36,863 nt of DNA from Propionibacteriaceae bacterium (GCA_027492675.1 JAPUEI010000071.1:15174-52036); one strand, 5' to 3'. Numbered from the stretch's first letter, positions 23,422 through 31,757 are shown. Made by a program: numbers and translations. The notes: generated from the sequence alone by a model not told the origin.

Positions 23422-24450
23422 ATGTCAACGATTCCGCAAGCCGCTCTCACCGAAGAGGTCATCGAGCCGCCGGTCCCGTCCCAGACGCCGGCACCGGGCA
23501 AGAACAAGCCCGCCTGGATGAGCCTCAACTTCGGGCCCCGGATGATCGTCTCGCTGGCCATCATCATCACGATCGCCCTGCTGGCGTTCCTGGGCCCGCT
23601 GATCTACCCGTACGGTCCCGGCGAGAAGATCGGATCTCTGTACGACGAGCCGACCGCCCAGCACCTGCTCGGGACGGACAACTTCGGCCACGACGTGATC
23701 TCCGTGCTCATGTTCAGCACCCGCAACTCGCTGATCAACGGCCTGATGGCCGGCACGCTCGCCCTGCTCATCGGCGTGACGATCGGCATCCTCGCCGGCT
23801 ACGTCGGCGGGTGGGTCGAGGAAGCCCTCATGGGCTTCACCAACATCGTCGTCGCCATCCCCAACATCATCATCCTGATCCTGATCTCGATGGCGCTGCA
23901 GAAGACCGACATCGGCTTCTTCAAGGGCATCGGTGGTCTCGCCTTCGTCATCGGCATCACGGCCTGGCCGTGGACAGCTCGAGCCGTACGAGCTCAGGCC
24001 AGCTCCGTCGCGACCCGCGAGCACATCGACATCGCCAAGCTGTCGGGCGCCCGTACGCCGAGCATTCTCGTGCGCGACGTGCTGCCGTACCTGGCGAGCT
24101 ATGTCGTCATGGCCTGGGTGCTCCAGCTCGCCAGCGCGATCCTCGCGGAGTCGACGCTGTCCATGCTGGGCCTCGGCCCGTCCGGTGTCGACTCGCTGGG
24201 CATGCAGCTCCACTGGGCGCTGGCCTTCCAGGCCGTCGCCACCGGGTCGTGGTGGGCGTTCCTGCCACCGACCATCGTCTTGACCCTCATCAGCTTCAGC
24301 CTGCTGTACCTGCAGGCCTCGCTCGACGAGGTCTTCAACCCGCGGCTGCGTCGCGGCAAGAAGAAGGACCTGGCCAAGGCCGCGGCGCGTCGCGCCAAGG
24401 CCGCCCGCGCGCTCGCTGAGCAGAACACCAAGGTGGAGGTCCTGTCGTGA
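23422..24450 (+). CDS. ABC transporter permease, DppC/OppC type
   Basis: 342 residues, second membrane subunit. A cytosolic N-terminal tail is followed by the first helix (MIVSLAIIITIALLAFLGPLI), the conserved HLLGTDNFGHDVISVLMFSTRNSL and a core with five further helices. The EAA-like loop is VATREHIDIAKLSGARTPSILVRDVLP. DEVFNPRLRR marks the usual end, extended here by a Lys/Ala-rich tail of about 35 residues. The next gene starts in a GTGA overlap at 24447. Confidence 0.93.
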   Translation: MSTIPQAALTEEVIEPPVPSQTPAPGKNKPAWMSLNFGPRMIVSLAIIITIALLAFLGPLIYPYGPGEKIGSLYDEPTAQHLLGTDNFGHDVISVLMFSTRNSLINGLMAGTLALLIGVTIGILAGYVGGWVEEALMGFTNIVVAIPNIIILILISMALQKTDIGFFKGIGGLAFVIGITAWPWTARAVRAQASSVATREHIDIAKLSGARTPSILVRDVLPYLASYVVMAWVLQLASAILAESTLSMLGLGPSGVDSLGMQLHWALAFQAVATGSWWAFLPPTIVLTLISFSLLYLQASLDEVFNPRLRRGKKKDLAKAAARRAKAARALAEQNTKVEVLS

Positions 24451-25476
24451 GCGACATCCTGATGAAGGCGTCCAACGTGACGGCTGTGTACGCAGCGGCC
24501 ACGGGCCAGGACGTCCCCGCGGTCGACAAACGTCACGCTCGAGGTGCCCGAGGGCCAGATCGTCGGCCTTGCCGGCGAGTCGGGCTGTGGCAAGACGACG
24601 CTCGGTAACGCCCTCGCGCTGATCGCCAACCCGCCGCTGTACGTCATCGGCGGGACGATGGAGATCGACGGCGAGGTCATCGACATGACGACCCTGGCCA
24701 AGGACTCCAACCACGTGCACCGCCCGTACCGCGGCGCCACGGTCTCCTTGCTCCCGCAGGGCGCCATGAACGCCATCAGCCCCACGTTGAAGATCAAGGA
24801 CCTCGTCCACGACGTGATGGCGGCCCACGACAAGTCGGTCACCAAGGCTGAGGCCATGGACCGGGCCACCGACCGGCTGAAGATGCTGTCGATGCCGGTG
24901 CGCGTGCTCGACTCGTACGCTCACCAGCTGTCGGGCGGCATGAAGCAGCGCATGGTCACGGTCATCTCGACCCTCCTCGACCCGAAGCTGCTCATCGCCG
25001 ACGAGCCGACCTCGGCGCTCGACGTGTCCAGCCAGAAGCAGCTCATCGAGATGCTGTTGGCCATGGTCGACATGAAGATCATGCGCGGCGTGATCTTCAT
25101 CACCCACGACTTGCCGGTGCTGTCGATGGTGACCGACCGTCTGGCGATCATGTACGCCGGCAAGATCGTCGAGAACGGGCGCACCGAGGACCTGGTCCAC
25201 AACGCGCGTCACCCGTACACCTCGGCCCTGCTGTCGGCGGTGCTCGACCCGACGCTGGAGACGCGCACCAAGCACGTGCTCGGCATCCCCGGGTCGCCGC
25301 CCAACCTCGGCAACCCGCCGACCGGCTGCCGGTTCCACCCGCGCTGCGCATTCGCCATGGCGGAGTGCGGCACCAAGGAGCCGCCGGTGCTGCTCGAGGG
25401 CAACCATGAGGTCGCCTGCTGGTGGGCCGAGAAGAACCCCGACACGACCGTTCCGATGGAGGTGACCCTCGCATGA
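24447..25476 (+). CDS. ABC transporter ATP-binding protein, DppD type, frameshifted near its N-terminus
   Basis: The natural start is GTG 24447, in a GTGA overlap with the permease stop and behind GGAGG. That frame gives VSDILMKASNVTAVY, the usual family start, then fails: one extra base in AAA at 24528-24530 shifts it, and it stops at 24606-24608. Removing one A restores AVDNVTLEVPEGQ and runs straight into the intact remainder: Walker A GESGCGKTT, signature LSGGMKQRM, Walker B LLIADEPTSALD, HPYT, and the oligopeptide-type PTGCRFHPRC tail. The 1030-bp span is one base over a multiple of three. An internal GTG at 24544 would give a 310-residue protein lacking the first strands and with no ribosome-binding site. 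This is either a sequencing error or a real lesion disabling the importer. Confidence 0.85.
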
Positions 25477-26300
25477 CCGATACCAAGGCGGACACTCCCG
25501 CGACCGGGACCGGGCTCGTACCCGTGCTCTCGGCGACCCACGTGACCAAGCAGTTCAAGGTCGCCGGTGGCCACATCACCGCCGTCGACGACGTCAGCGT
25601 GGACTTCCACGCGGGCAAGGTTCTGGCGGTCGTGGGCGAGTCGGGTTCCGGCAAGTCCACGCTCGCCCGCATGCTGCTGCGCCTCATGCCGGTCACCAGC
25701 GGCACGATCTCGTACATGGGCAAGGACGTCACGAACATCAAGGGCGGGGAGCTTCGCTCGTACTGGCGTGATGTCCAGGCGGTGTTCCAGGACCCGTTCT
25801 CGTCGTTCAACCAGTTCTTCACCGTGGGTGCGACCCTCAAGCGCCGGATGGCGGCCAAGCAGGGCGACGAGACGCTCGACGAGCTCATCGAGCGCTGCCT
25901 GAGCTACGTGGGGCTGAAGCCCGGCGACGCGATCAGCAAGTACCCGCACCAGCTCTCGGGTGGTCAGCGTCAGCGCGTCATGATCGCGCGGGCCCTGATG
26001 ATGAACCCCAAGGTGCTGCTCGCCGACGAGGCCACCAGCATGCTCGACGCGTCGCTTCGTGTGAGCGCGCTGAACGTGCTGCAGGACCTCCGGTCGCGGT
26101 TGGGGCTCACCGTCTTGTTCATCACCCACGACATCGGCCAGGCGTGTTACCTGGCCGACGAGGTGGTCGTGATGGAGAACGGACTCGTCGTGGAGCGGGG
26201 GACCACGGACGCCGTGATCTTCGACCCGCAGAACGCCTACACCAAGCGTCTGCTCGCCGATGTCCCCGACCTCAAGGGCAGCCTCAAGAAGCGCCCGTAG
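25473..26300 (+). CDS. ABC transporter ATP-binding protein, DppF type
   Basis: 275 residues, second ATPase of the importer. Walker A is GESGSGKST, the Q-loop region VFQDPFSSFNQF, the signature LSGGQRQRV and the switch His in LFITHD. Walker B ends in LLADEATSMLD, where the family usually has DEPTSALD; the catalytic Glu is kept. It lacks the Cys-containing oligopeptide C-terminal motif seen in its partner and ends in a short Lys-rich tail. The ATG overlaps the preceding stop (ATGA), so the transporter genes form one transcription unit. Confidence 0.92.
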   Translation: MTDTKADTPATGTGLVPVLSATHVTKQFKVAGGHITAVDDVSVDFHAGKVLAVVGESGSGKSTLARMLLRLMPVTSGTISYMGKDVTNIKGGELRSYWRDVQAVFQDPFSSFNQFFTVGATLKRRMAAKQGDETLDELIERCLSYVGLKPGDAISKYPHQLSGGQRQRVMIARALMMNPKVLLADEATSMLDASLRVSALNVLQDLRSRLGLTVLFITHDIGQACYLADEVVVMENGLVVERGTTDAVIFDPQNAYTKRLLADVPDLKGSLKKRP

Positions 26301-26314
26301 CCGCCATGCATTAC

Positions 26315-26352
26315 CGGCAGCCGTCGTGCGACCCCTCGTGCGGCGGCTGCCG
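26315..26352 (+). terminator. Intercistronic hairpin between the ATPase and GH3 genes
   Basis: CGGCAGCCG (26315-26323) pairs perfectly with CGGCTGCCG (26344-26352) around a 20-nt loop, followed by TTTC. It may partly terminate transcription or protect the upstream mRNA, setting different levels for the transporter and the GH3 enzyme. Confidence 0.4.
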
Positions 26353-26399
26353 TTTCATCTACCCCGACTTCCAGCCGCTCTTTCCGGAAAGGTTCGTCC

Positions 26400-28595
26400 A
26401 TGTCTGACATCGCTGCCGCCGTCACGCTGACCGGAGGGCTGGACTTCTGGCACACCCACGCGTACCCCGAGGTCGGTCTGCCCGAGGTGATGCTCACCGA
26501 CGGTCCGCACGGCGTGCGCAAGCAGGCCGGGGACAGCGACCACGTGGGCATCAACGACTCCGTACCGGCGACCTGCTTCCCGCCCGCCGTCGGCCTCGCC
26601 TCGACGTGGAACCGCGCGCTCCTCGCCGAGGTCGGCAACGCGCTGGGCGAGGAGTGCCGTGCGCTCGGCGTCGGTGTGCTCCTCGGCCCCGGCCTGAACA
26701 TCAAGCGGTCGCCGCTGTGCGGGCGCAACTTCGAGTACTTCTCCGAGGATCCGTACGTGTCCGGCGAGCTCGCGTCTGCGCTCGTCACGGGCATCCAGGG
26801 CCAGGGCGTCGGCACGTCGGTCAAGCACTTCGCGGCCAACAACCAGGAGACCGACCGCATGCGTCGCGACTCCCAGGTGGACATGCGGACGCTGCGCGAG
26901 GTGTACCTGAGGGGCTTCCAGAAGGTCGTCACCACGGCGAGCCCGTGGACCGTGATGTGCTCATACAACAAGGTGAACGGCACGTACGCCAGCGAGAACC
27001 ACTTCCTGCTCACCGAGGTGCTGCGCGGCGAGTGGGGCTTCGACGGGTTCGTGATGTCCGACTGGGGAGCGGTCCAGGACCGAGTACGGGCGCTCAAGGC
27101 CGGGCTCGACCTCGAGATGCCGGCCAACCCGGCGCACGAGGCCGGGGTCACCGCCGCGCTGGCGGCGGGCGAGATCGACGAGGCCACGATCCTGACCGCC
27201 ACGGATCGGATCGTACGGATCCTGCAGAAGGCACAGGCGAGCCTCGAGGGCGCTCCGGACTCGTTCGACGTCGACGCCCACCACGCGCTGGCTCGCAAGG
27301 CCGCCGAGCAGTGCATCGTGCTGCTGGCCAACGATGGCGTGCTGCCCTTCCCGGCCGCCACCGACGTCGCGGTCGTGGGCGAGTTCGCCCGTACACCGCG
27401 CTACCAGGGCGCCGGCTCCTCGCGCGTCAACCCCACGCGCCTCGACAACGCCCTCGACGCGATCACCGCGATCGTGGGCCACGATGTGCCCTTCGCGCCC
27501 GGCTTCACGACGGACCCCAAGAACCCCGTGGCCGAGGGCGCGCACGACGAGGCCGTCGCGGTGGCCAAGGCCGCGGGCGTGGTGCTGGTCTTCCTCGGGC
27601 TGGGCGAGACCCACGAGTCCGAGGGCTATGACCGTACGACGTGCGATCTGCCCGCCGAGCAGCTGGCGTTGCTCGACGACATCCTCGCCGTCAACTCGCA
27701 GGTCGTCGTGGTGCTGAGCAACGGGTCCTCGGTGCTCGTGACGCCGTTCAAGGACCGCGTCCGCGCGATCGTCGAGGGGTGGCTGCTCGGCCAGGCGGGC
27801 GGGCCCGCGGTGGCCGATGTGCTGTACGGGAACGTGAACCCGTCGGGCAAGATCACCGAGACGATCCCGTACCGGCTCCAGGACGTGCCCAGCTACCTCA
27901 ACTTCCCGGGCGACACGAACGGCGTGCTGTACGGGGAGGGGCTGTTCGTCGGCTACCGCGGCTATGACGCGCTCGAGACGGCAGTGGCGTACCCGTTCGG
28001 CCACGGTCTGTCGTACACCACGTTCGACTACTCCGACCTCACGGTCGAGGCGGCCGACGGCGGCCTCACGGCATCCGTCACGGTCACCAACACGGGGGAC
28101 CGGGCAGGGCGCGAGGTCGTCCAGGCGTACGTCTCGATCGCCGAGTCCAAGGTCGTACGGGTGCCGCGCGAGCTCAAGGGCTTCGCCGACGTCACCCTTG
28201 CCCCCGGGGAGTCCTCGCGCGTGGAGATCGTGATCGGTCGTGACGAGCTGACGTACTGGAGCGTTGCGGACGGCGCCTGGAGCCTCGAGTCCGGCGCGTA
28301 CACCGTCCACGTCGGCTCGTCGAGCCGTGATCTGCGGCTCGCGGCGACGGCGGAGGTGGTCGGTGACGCGCGTCGCCACCACGTCACGCTGCAGTCGACG
28401 ATCGGCGAGGCCCTGACCGTGCCCGGCTTCGGCGAGCTGATGGCGAAGATGACCGAGGGCCTGCCGTTCGGCGAGCTCGACGACGACATGCGGCGGATGC
28501 TGATGGACCTTCCGATCGCGGGAATGCTCGCGTTCGCAGGCATCCCCGAGGCCCAGGTGCAGGGCGCGCTCGACCAGCTCAACGCTGTCGAGTAG
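26400..28595 (+). CDS. Glycoside hydrolase family 3, probable beta-glucosidase
   Basis: 731 residues, cytosolic (no signal peptide). The N-terminal barrel has PEVMLTDGPHGVR, GPGLNIKRSPLCGRNFEYFSEDP, GTSVKHFAANNQE and the nucleophile in GFVMSDWGA (D221). The second domain supplies a likely acid/base in ETHESEGYDR (E406 or E408). A fibronectin III-like domain follows (VTNTGDRAGREVVQAYVS, RELKGFADVTL), then a helical tail of about 70 residues. It probably splits the glucose-containing oligosaccharides, such as glucomannan fragments, left by the importer and mannosidase; specificity within GH3 is inferred. The ATG has AAAGG upstream. The gene ends 9 bp from the convergent TIGR03089 gene. Confidence 0.9.
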   Translation: MSDIAAAVTLTGGLDFWHTHAYPEVGLPEVMLTDGPHGVRKQAGDSDHVGINDSVPATCFPPAVGLASTWNRALLAEVGNALGEECRALGVGVLLGPGLNIKRSPLCGRNFEYFSEDPYVSGELASALVTGIQGQGVGTSVKHFAANNQETDRMRRDSQVDMRTLREVYLRGFQKVVTTASPWTVMCSYNKVNGTYASENHFLLTEVLRGEWGFDGFVMSDWGAVQDRVRALKAGLDLEMPANPAHEAGVTAALAAGEIDEATILTATDRIVRILQKAQASLEGAPDSFDVDAHHALARKAAEQCIVLLANDGVLPFPAATDVAVVGEFARTPRYQGAGSSRVNPTRLDNALDAITAIVGHDVPFAPGFTTDPKNPVAEGAHDEAVAVAKAAGVVLVFLGLGETHESEGYDRTTCDLPAEQLALLDDILAVNSQVVVVLSNGSSVLVTPFKDRVRAIVEGWLLGQAGGPAVADVLYGNVNPSGKITETIPYRLQDVPSYLNFPGDTNGVLYGEGLFVGYRGYDALETAVAYPFGHGLSYTTFDYSDLTVEAADGGLTASVTVTNTGDRAGREVVQAYVSIAESKVVRVPRELKGFADVTLAPGESSRVEIVIGRDELTYWSVADGAWSLESGAYTVHVGSSSRDLRLAATAEVVGDARRHHVTLQSTIGEALTVPGFGELMAKMTEGLPFGELDDDMRRMLMDLPIAGMLAFAGIPEAQVQGALDQLNAVE

Positions 28596-28604
28596 GGCGG
28601 TCGG

Positions 28605-29288
28605 TCAGGCCGTGCGCTCCTGAGCGGCGATCCGGGCGACGGCGTCCGGATCGTCACCTGTCACGACGACCGCTGACCCGCCCCCGAGCAGGGGTGCGAC
28701 GTACGCGGCGAGCAGGGTCGCGTGGGCGGATGTGGGCTGTACGAGGACGCGGTCACTCACCCGCGGCGTCGAGGCCAGGTCGGCGTGGCTCAGCACTGTG
28801 GTCGCGTCGCGCCAGGCCAGCGCGGACTCGGCGACGGGCTCCTCGGCGTGCGCGTCCGGCTGGCTGCGGACGTCCACCGAGAAGTCGACGACGCCGCCGG
28901 GCAGGGGTGAGTCGAAACCGAAGCCGAGCGGGTGCAGCGAGCACGCGAGCACCGTGCCGGCGCCGTGCGTGCGGTCGGGGCCGACCACGGTGACCACGGC
29001 CGAGTCGTCGTCGCCGGCGACCGCGACGGCTCCTGCCTGCCACGCCCCGGCCGTGACGGCCAGCGTCACCCAGTGGCCGGGGTGCGTCAGCGCGAGCGGC
29101 AGCGCGACGACGTCGCCCGGGGAGACCTCGAGCTCGACCAGCAGGTGGTACGTCTTGTCGACCCAGTTCGCGAACGTACGTCCCGACAGTTCTGTGCGGG
29201 CTCCGGTCGCCAGGTCGTAGTAGGTCACCAGCGGTCTGGCGCCGTCCCGCCTGGCGCGGTCGGTCAGGGCACGGACGATCGCAGTCAT
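28605..29288 (-). CDS. TIGR03089 family protein
   Basis: 227 residues matching the actinobacterial TIGR03089 family, which looks like a shortened adenylate-forming (AMP-binding) enzyme: RPLVTYYDLATGARTELSGRTFANWVDKTYHLL at the N-terminus, then GDVVALPLALTHPGHWVTLAV. It lacks the usual Ser/Thr/Gly-rich ATP loop and the C-terminal lid, so catalysis is doubtful and function is unknown. In other actinobacteria it tends to lie by an LCP gene and GDP-mannose genes; here only the latter adjoin. TAGGCT lies 6 bases before the ATG (leaderless), divergent from manC. Confidence 0.82.
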   Translation of the reverse strand: MTAIVRALTDRARRDGARPLVTYYDLATGARTELSGRTFANWVDKTYHLLVELEVSPGDVVALPLALTHPGHWVTLAVTAGAWQAGAVAVAGDDDSAVVTVVGPDRTHGAGTVLACSLHPLGFGFDSPLPGGVVDFSVDVRSQPDAHAEEPVAESALAWRDATTVLSHADLASTPRVSDRVLVQPTSAHATLLAAYVAPLLGGGSAVVVTGDDPDAVARIAAQERTA

Positions 29289-29294
29289 GGGCCA

Positions 29295-29300
29295 AGCCTA
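29295..29300 (-). promoter_or_regulatory. -10 box of the TIGR03089 gene
   Basis: The minus strand reads TAGGCT, 6 bases, then the ATG at 29288. Confidence 0.5.
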
Positions 29301-29343
29301 GGAGCCTTCGCCGTGTCACCGGCCCGCCCTCGCGGCGCACCCC

Positions 29344-29349
29344 TAGTCT
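29344..29349 (+). promoter_or_regulatory. -10 box of manC
   Basis: TAGTCT, 7 bases, then the ATG at 29357 with no ribosome-binding site. It forms a 68-bp divergent promoter region with the TIGR03089 gene. Confidence 0.5.
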
Positions 29350-29356
29350 GCTGAGC

Positions 29357-30433
29357 ATGCGATACGTCGTCATCATGGCCGGTGGGGCCGGCACGCGCCT
29401 GTGGCCCCTGTCCAGGAACGGGATGCCCAAGCAGCTGCTCACGCTGATCGATGGGAAGTCGCTCCTGCGCATCGCGTACGAGCGCGTCGCCGGTGCCGTG
29501 CCGGACGAGCAGATCCTGGTCTGCGCCGGGGCGGCCTACCTCGACGTGGTCGCGAAGGAGCTGCCGGAGATCCCTGCGGCCAATCTGCTGGGCGAGCCCG
29601 TGGGGCGCGATTCCCTCAACGCCGTCGCCTGGCCCGCGGCCGTGCTCGTCGCGCGTGACCCGGACGCTGTCGTCGCCACCCTCACCGCCGATCACGTGAT
29701 CCGCCCGATTCCGGCGTTCCAGGCCGCGCTCGACGAGGCCTACCTCGCCGCTGAGACCGATCCGCTGGCGATGGTCACCTTCGGCGTCGTGCCGACCGGT
29801 CCCCACACCGGCTTCGGCTACCTCAAGCGCGGCGCCCAGGTCGAGGGTCTGCCGGAGACGTTCGTCGTCGACGAGTTCAAGGAGAAGCCAGACCAGGCCA
29901 CCGCCGTCGCGTACGTCGACAGCGGCGACTACTGGTGGAACTCGGGCATGTTCGTCTGGCGCGCCCAGACGCTGCTCGACCAGCTCAAGGTGCTGCAGCC
30001 GGTGACGTACGAGGGTGTCCTCGAGCTCGCCGCGCACCCGGAGGCTGTCGAGCGGATCTATCCCACGCTGCCCAAGAACAGCGTCGACTTCGCCGTGATG
30101 GAGCCGGTCTCGCACGGGCTGGCGACCGCCCACGTGGTGGCCGTGCGCCTGCCGATCGAGTGGTACGACGTCGGCGGCTACGCGGCGCTGGCCGAGCATC
30201 TCCCGCAGGTCGACGGGAACGCCGTCGAGGGCCGGGCCGTGACGGTCGACAGCTCCGGGAACGTCATCGTCAACCGGGGTCCCGAGGCCGGCCTGGTCGC
30301 CGTCATCGGGCTCACAGACACGGTCGTGGTCACAGCCGGCGACATCACGTTGGTCTGTCCGAAGAGCCGCGCCGAGGAGGTCAAGCGCCTCGTGGGTTCG
30401 GTCGTCGAGAGCGCGGGGACCACGTACGCATGA
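29357..30433 (+). CDS. manC: Mannose-1-phosphate guanylyltransferase (GDP-mannose pyrophosphorylase)
   Basis: 358 residues. It makes GDP-mannose from mannose-1-phosphate and GTP, for mannosylation of wall lipids and proteins. The nucleotide-binding MAGGAGTRLWPLSRNGMPKQLL opens the protein. LTADHVI, GFGYLKRG, the EKP segment (DEFKEKPDQA) and WWNSGMFVW follow. A C-terminal beta-helix is present, but no isomerase domain, so it is monofunctional; mycobacterial literature calls the equivalent gene manB. It overlaps the next gene by 4 bp (ATGA). Mannose released by the upstream beta-mannosidase could in principle feed this pathway, but the two transcription units look separate. Confidence 0.93.
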   Translation: MRYVVIMAGGAGTRLWPLSRNGMPKQLLTLIDGKSLLRIAYERVAGAVPDEQILVCAGAAYLDVVAKELPEIPAANLLGEPVGRDSLNAVAWPAAVLVARDPDAVVATLTADHVIRPIPAFQAALDEAYLAAETDPLAMVTFGVVPTGPHTGFGYLKRGAQVEGLPETFVVDEFKEKPDQATAVAYVDSGDYWWNSGMFVWRAQTLLDQLKVLQPVTYEGVLELAAHPEAVERIYPTLPKNSVDFAVMEPVSHGLATAHVVAVRLPIEWYDVGGYAALAEHLPQVDGNAVEGRAVTVDSSGNVIVNRGPEAGLVAVIGLTDTVVVTAGDITLVCPKSRAEEVKRLVGSVVESAGTTYA

Positions 30434-31212
30434 TCGACCGCGTGAAGAGCTTCCGAGAGCCCGCCACGATCATCGCCATCGTGGTGGTGCTCGTGGGCAT
30501 CGCCGTCACCTCAGGCCGCATCGCGACGGGCCTGCAGGACTTCCCTTTGGCCCAGGTGCTGCGCGGCATCAGCGGACCGTACGGGCTGGTCGACGCGCTC
30601 GTACTCACGGTGCTCGCCCTGTCGTGCGCGGTCGTGCGACCCGTGACGCGGCACGCGGCGCAGATCACCCTGGCCGCGTCGCTCCTGCTGTGGCTCGGAG
30701 TGCTGGCCGGCCTCGCGTTCCTGGTCATCTCGATGTTCGCGGCCGGCGAGGGGTCGTTCTCGCGCGTGCTGGAGTCGATCGGTGGCTTGACGGACATCGC
30801 GCTACGGGTGCTGATGGCGTACGCGCTGGTGCTGGCGCGACGAGTGGTCGCAGAGCCTCAGCCGGCGACCGCCGCATCGGTCGAGGAGGCTCCGGCTCAG
30901 GGTGTGGTCGAGGACCCGACGCGCCGCCCGACGTGGCAGTCCGACGAGGCCACTGGCGTGGTCTGGCGCAGCGCGGCCGATGCCGCGAGCGGTGCCGCTG
31001 CTGGTACGTACGGTGGGTCGGGACGGGGGTGGCAGGTCGATCCGCAGGGGGCCGACACGGTCCCGCTGCCCGAGCCGTCCGCTCGTCCCGGGGTCGGTGG
31101 ACCTCGGATCATCCTGCCGTCGGAGGACAGCCCCGAGCCTCGTACGGGACCCCCGTCATGGGACCCCGCCGCGGACGTCACTCGTCGGGACCAACGGCCC
31201 CCGCAGGGCTGA
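30430..31212 (+). CDS. Membrane protein with a proline-rich cytosolic tail, unknown function
   Basis: 260 residues. Four hydrophobic segments fill the first 145 residues (IIAIVVVLVGIAVTSG, YGLVDALVLTVLALSCAVV, ITLAASLLLWLGVLAGLAFLVI and a fourth around IALRVLMAYALVLARRVV). The rest is hydrophilic and rich in Pro, Ala, Glu and Asp, with short Trp-containing motifs (RRPTWQSD, VVWRS, GRGWQVD). No family was recognised. The ATG overlaps the manC stop, so it is co-expressed with GDP-mannose synthesis and may belong to the envelope pathway. A hairpin follows the stop. Confidence 0.75.
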   Translation: MIDRVKSFREPATIIAIVVVLVGIAVTSGRIATGLQDFPLAQVLRGISGPYGLVDALVLTVLALSCAVVRPVTRHAAQITLAASLLLWLGVLAGLAFLVISMFAAGEGSFSRVLESIGGLTDIALRVLMAYALVLARRVVAEPQPATAASVEEAPAQGVVEDPTRRPTWQSDEATGVVWRSAADAASGAAAGTYGGSGRGWQVDPQGADTVPLPEPSARPGVGGPRIILPSEDSPEPRTGPPSWDPAADVTRRDQRPPQG

Positions 31213-31237
31213 CAAGGGTCTTCACGGACAACCCTTG
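31213..31237 (+). terminator. Hairpin after the manC operon
   Basis: CAAGGGT (31213-31219) and ACCCTTG (31231-31237) pair over an 11-nt loop immediately after the stop codon. A plausible but short terminator. Confidence 0.4.
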
Positions 31238-31290
31238 CCGAACAGTGCCATAGCACCGAATGAGGAACTTTATCGATTCGTCCATTCGGG

Positions 31291-31319
31291 TTGACTAATG
31301 CGAGTCACACGCGTGTAAT
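31291..31319 (+). promoter_or_regulatory. Promoter of the whiB gene
   Basis: TTGACT (31291-31296), 17 bases, TGTAAT (31314-31319): the best sigma-A-type promoter seen in the window, in a locally AT-richer stretch. It leaves a leader of about 33 nt with GGGGAGG before the ATG. Confidence 0.6.
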
Positions 31320-31358
31320 TCTCCTCAGGAGTGGTCGAGGTCCGGGCGGGGAGGCAGC

Positions 31359-31619
31359 ATGCAGCAGGTGTGGGAGGTCGGCGGCGACGCCGACGAAGGC
31401 ACACTCGGCTGGCAAGAGCGAGCCTTGTGCGCACAGACCGATCCGGAGGCCTTCTTCCCCGAGAAGGGCGGCTCCACGCGAGAGGCCAAGAAGGTCTGCA
31501 AGTCGTGTGACGTGCGGTCCGAGTGCTTGGAGTACGCGCTGGGCCACGACGAGCGGTTCGGCATCTGGGGAGGTCTCAGCGAGCGTGAGCGCCGCCGCCT
31601 GAAGAAGCGGGCCGTCTAG
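31359..31619 (+). CDS. whiB2: WhiB family iron-sulfur transcriptional regulator (WhiB2/WhmD type)
   Basis: 86 residues. Four Cys ligands for a 4Fe-4S cluster: one in ERALCAQTDPEAFFPEKGGS, then the VCKSCDVRSEC triplet. The GIWGGLSERERRRLKKR segment is the WhiB turn and basic tail that contact sigma factor and DNA. Location beside GDP-mannose and envelope genes fits WhiB2/WhmD, which controls septation and cell division in mycobacteria. The subgroup rests on context and size. GGGGAGG precedes the ATG, and a strong hairpin follows the stop. Confidence 0.93.
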   Translation: MQQVWEVGGDADEGTLGWQERALCAQTDPEAFFPEKGGSTREAKKVCKSCDVRSECLEYALGHDERFGIWGGLSERERRRLKKRAV

Positions 31620-31634
31620 CACCCGAGAACACCA

Positions 31635-31668
31635 ACGCCCATCCGTACGTGACTGTACGGATGGGCGT
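31635..31668 (+). terminator. Strong terminator hairpin after whiB
   Basis: A perfect 14-bp inverted repeat (31635-31648 and 31655-31668, arm ACGCCCATCCGTAC) with a 6-nt loop, starting 15 bases after the whiB stop. There is no T tract. Confidence 0.7.
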
Positions 31669-31706
31669 CGCGCTGTCAGCGACCCGGCTCGCAATGGCCG
31701 GTTGTG

Positions 31707-31712
31707 TAGGCT
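31707..31712 (+). promoter_or_regulatory. -10 box for the glycosyltransferase gene
   Basis: TAGGCT, with a predicted transcript start near 31719 and a leader of about 40 nt. The leader contains GGCCGATC twice and ends in GAGGGG before the ATG at 31758. Confidence 0.4.
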
Positions 31713-31757
31713 GACCGGTCGCGGGGCCGATCACCTTTCGGCCGATCGAGGGGATGC

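Noticed and set aside
24520..24545. Programmed +1 frameshifting to make the ATPase
   Set aside because: GAC AAA CGT has no rare codon, stop codon or internal ribosome-binding site of the kind that supports +1 recoding; sequencing error or mutation is simpler.
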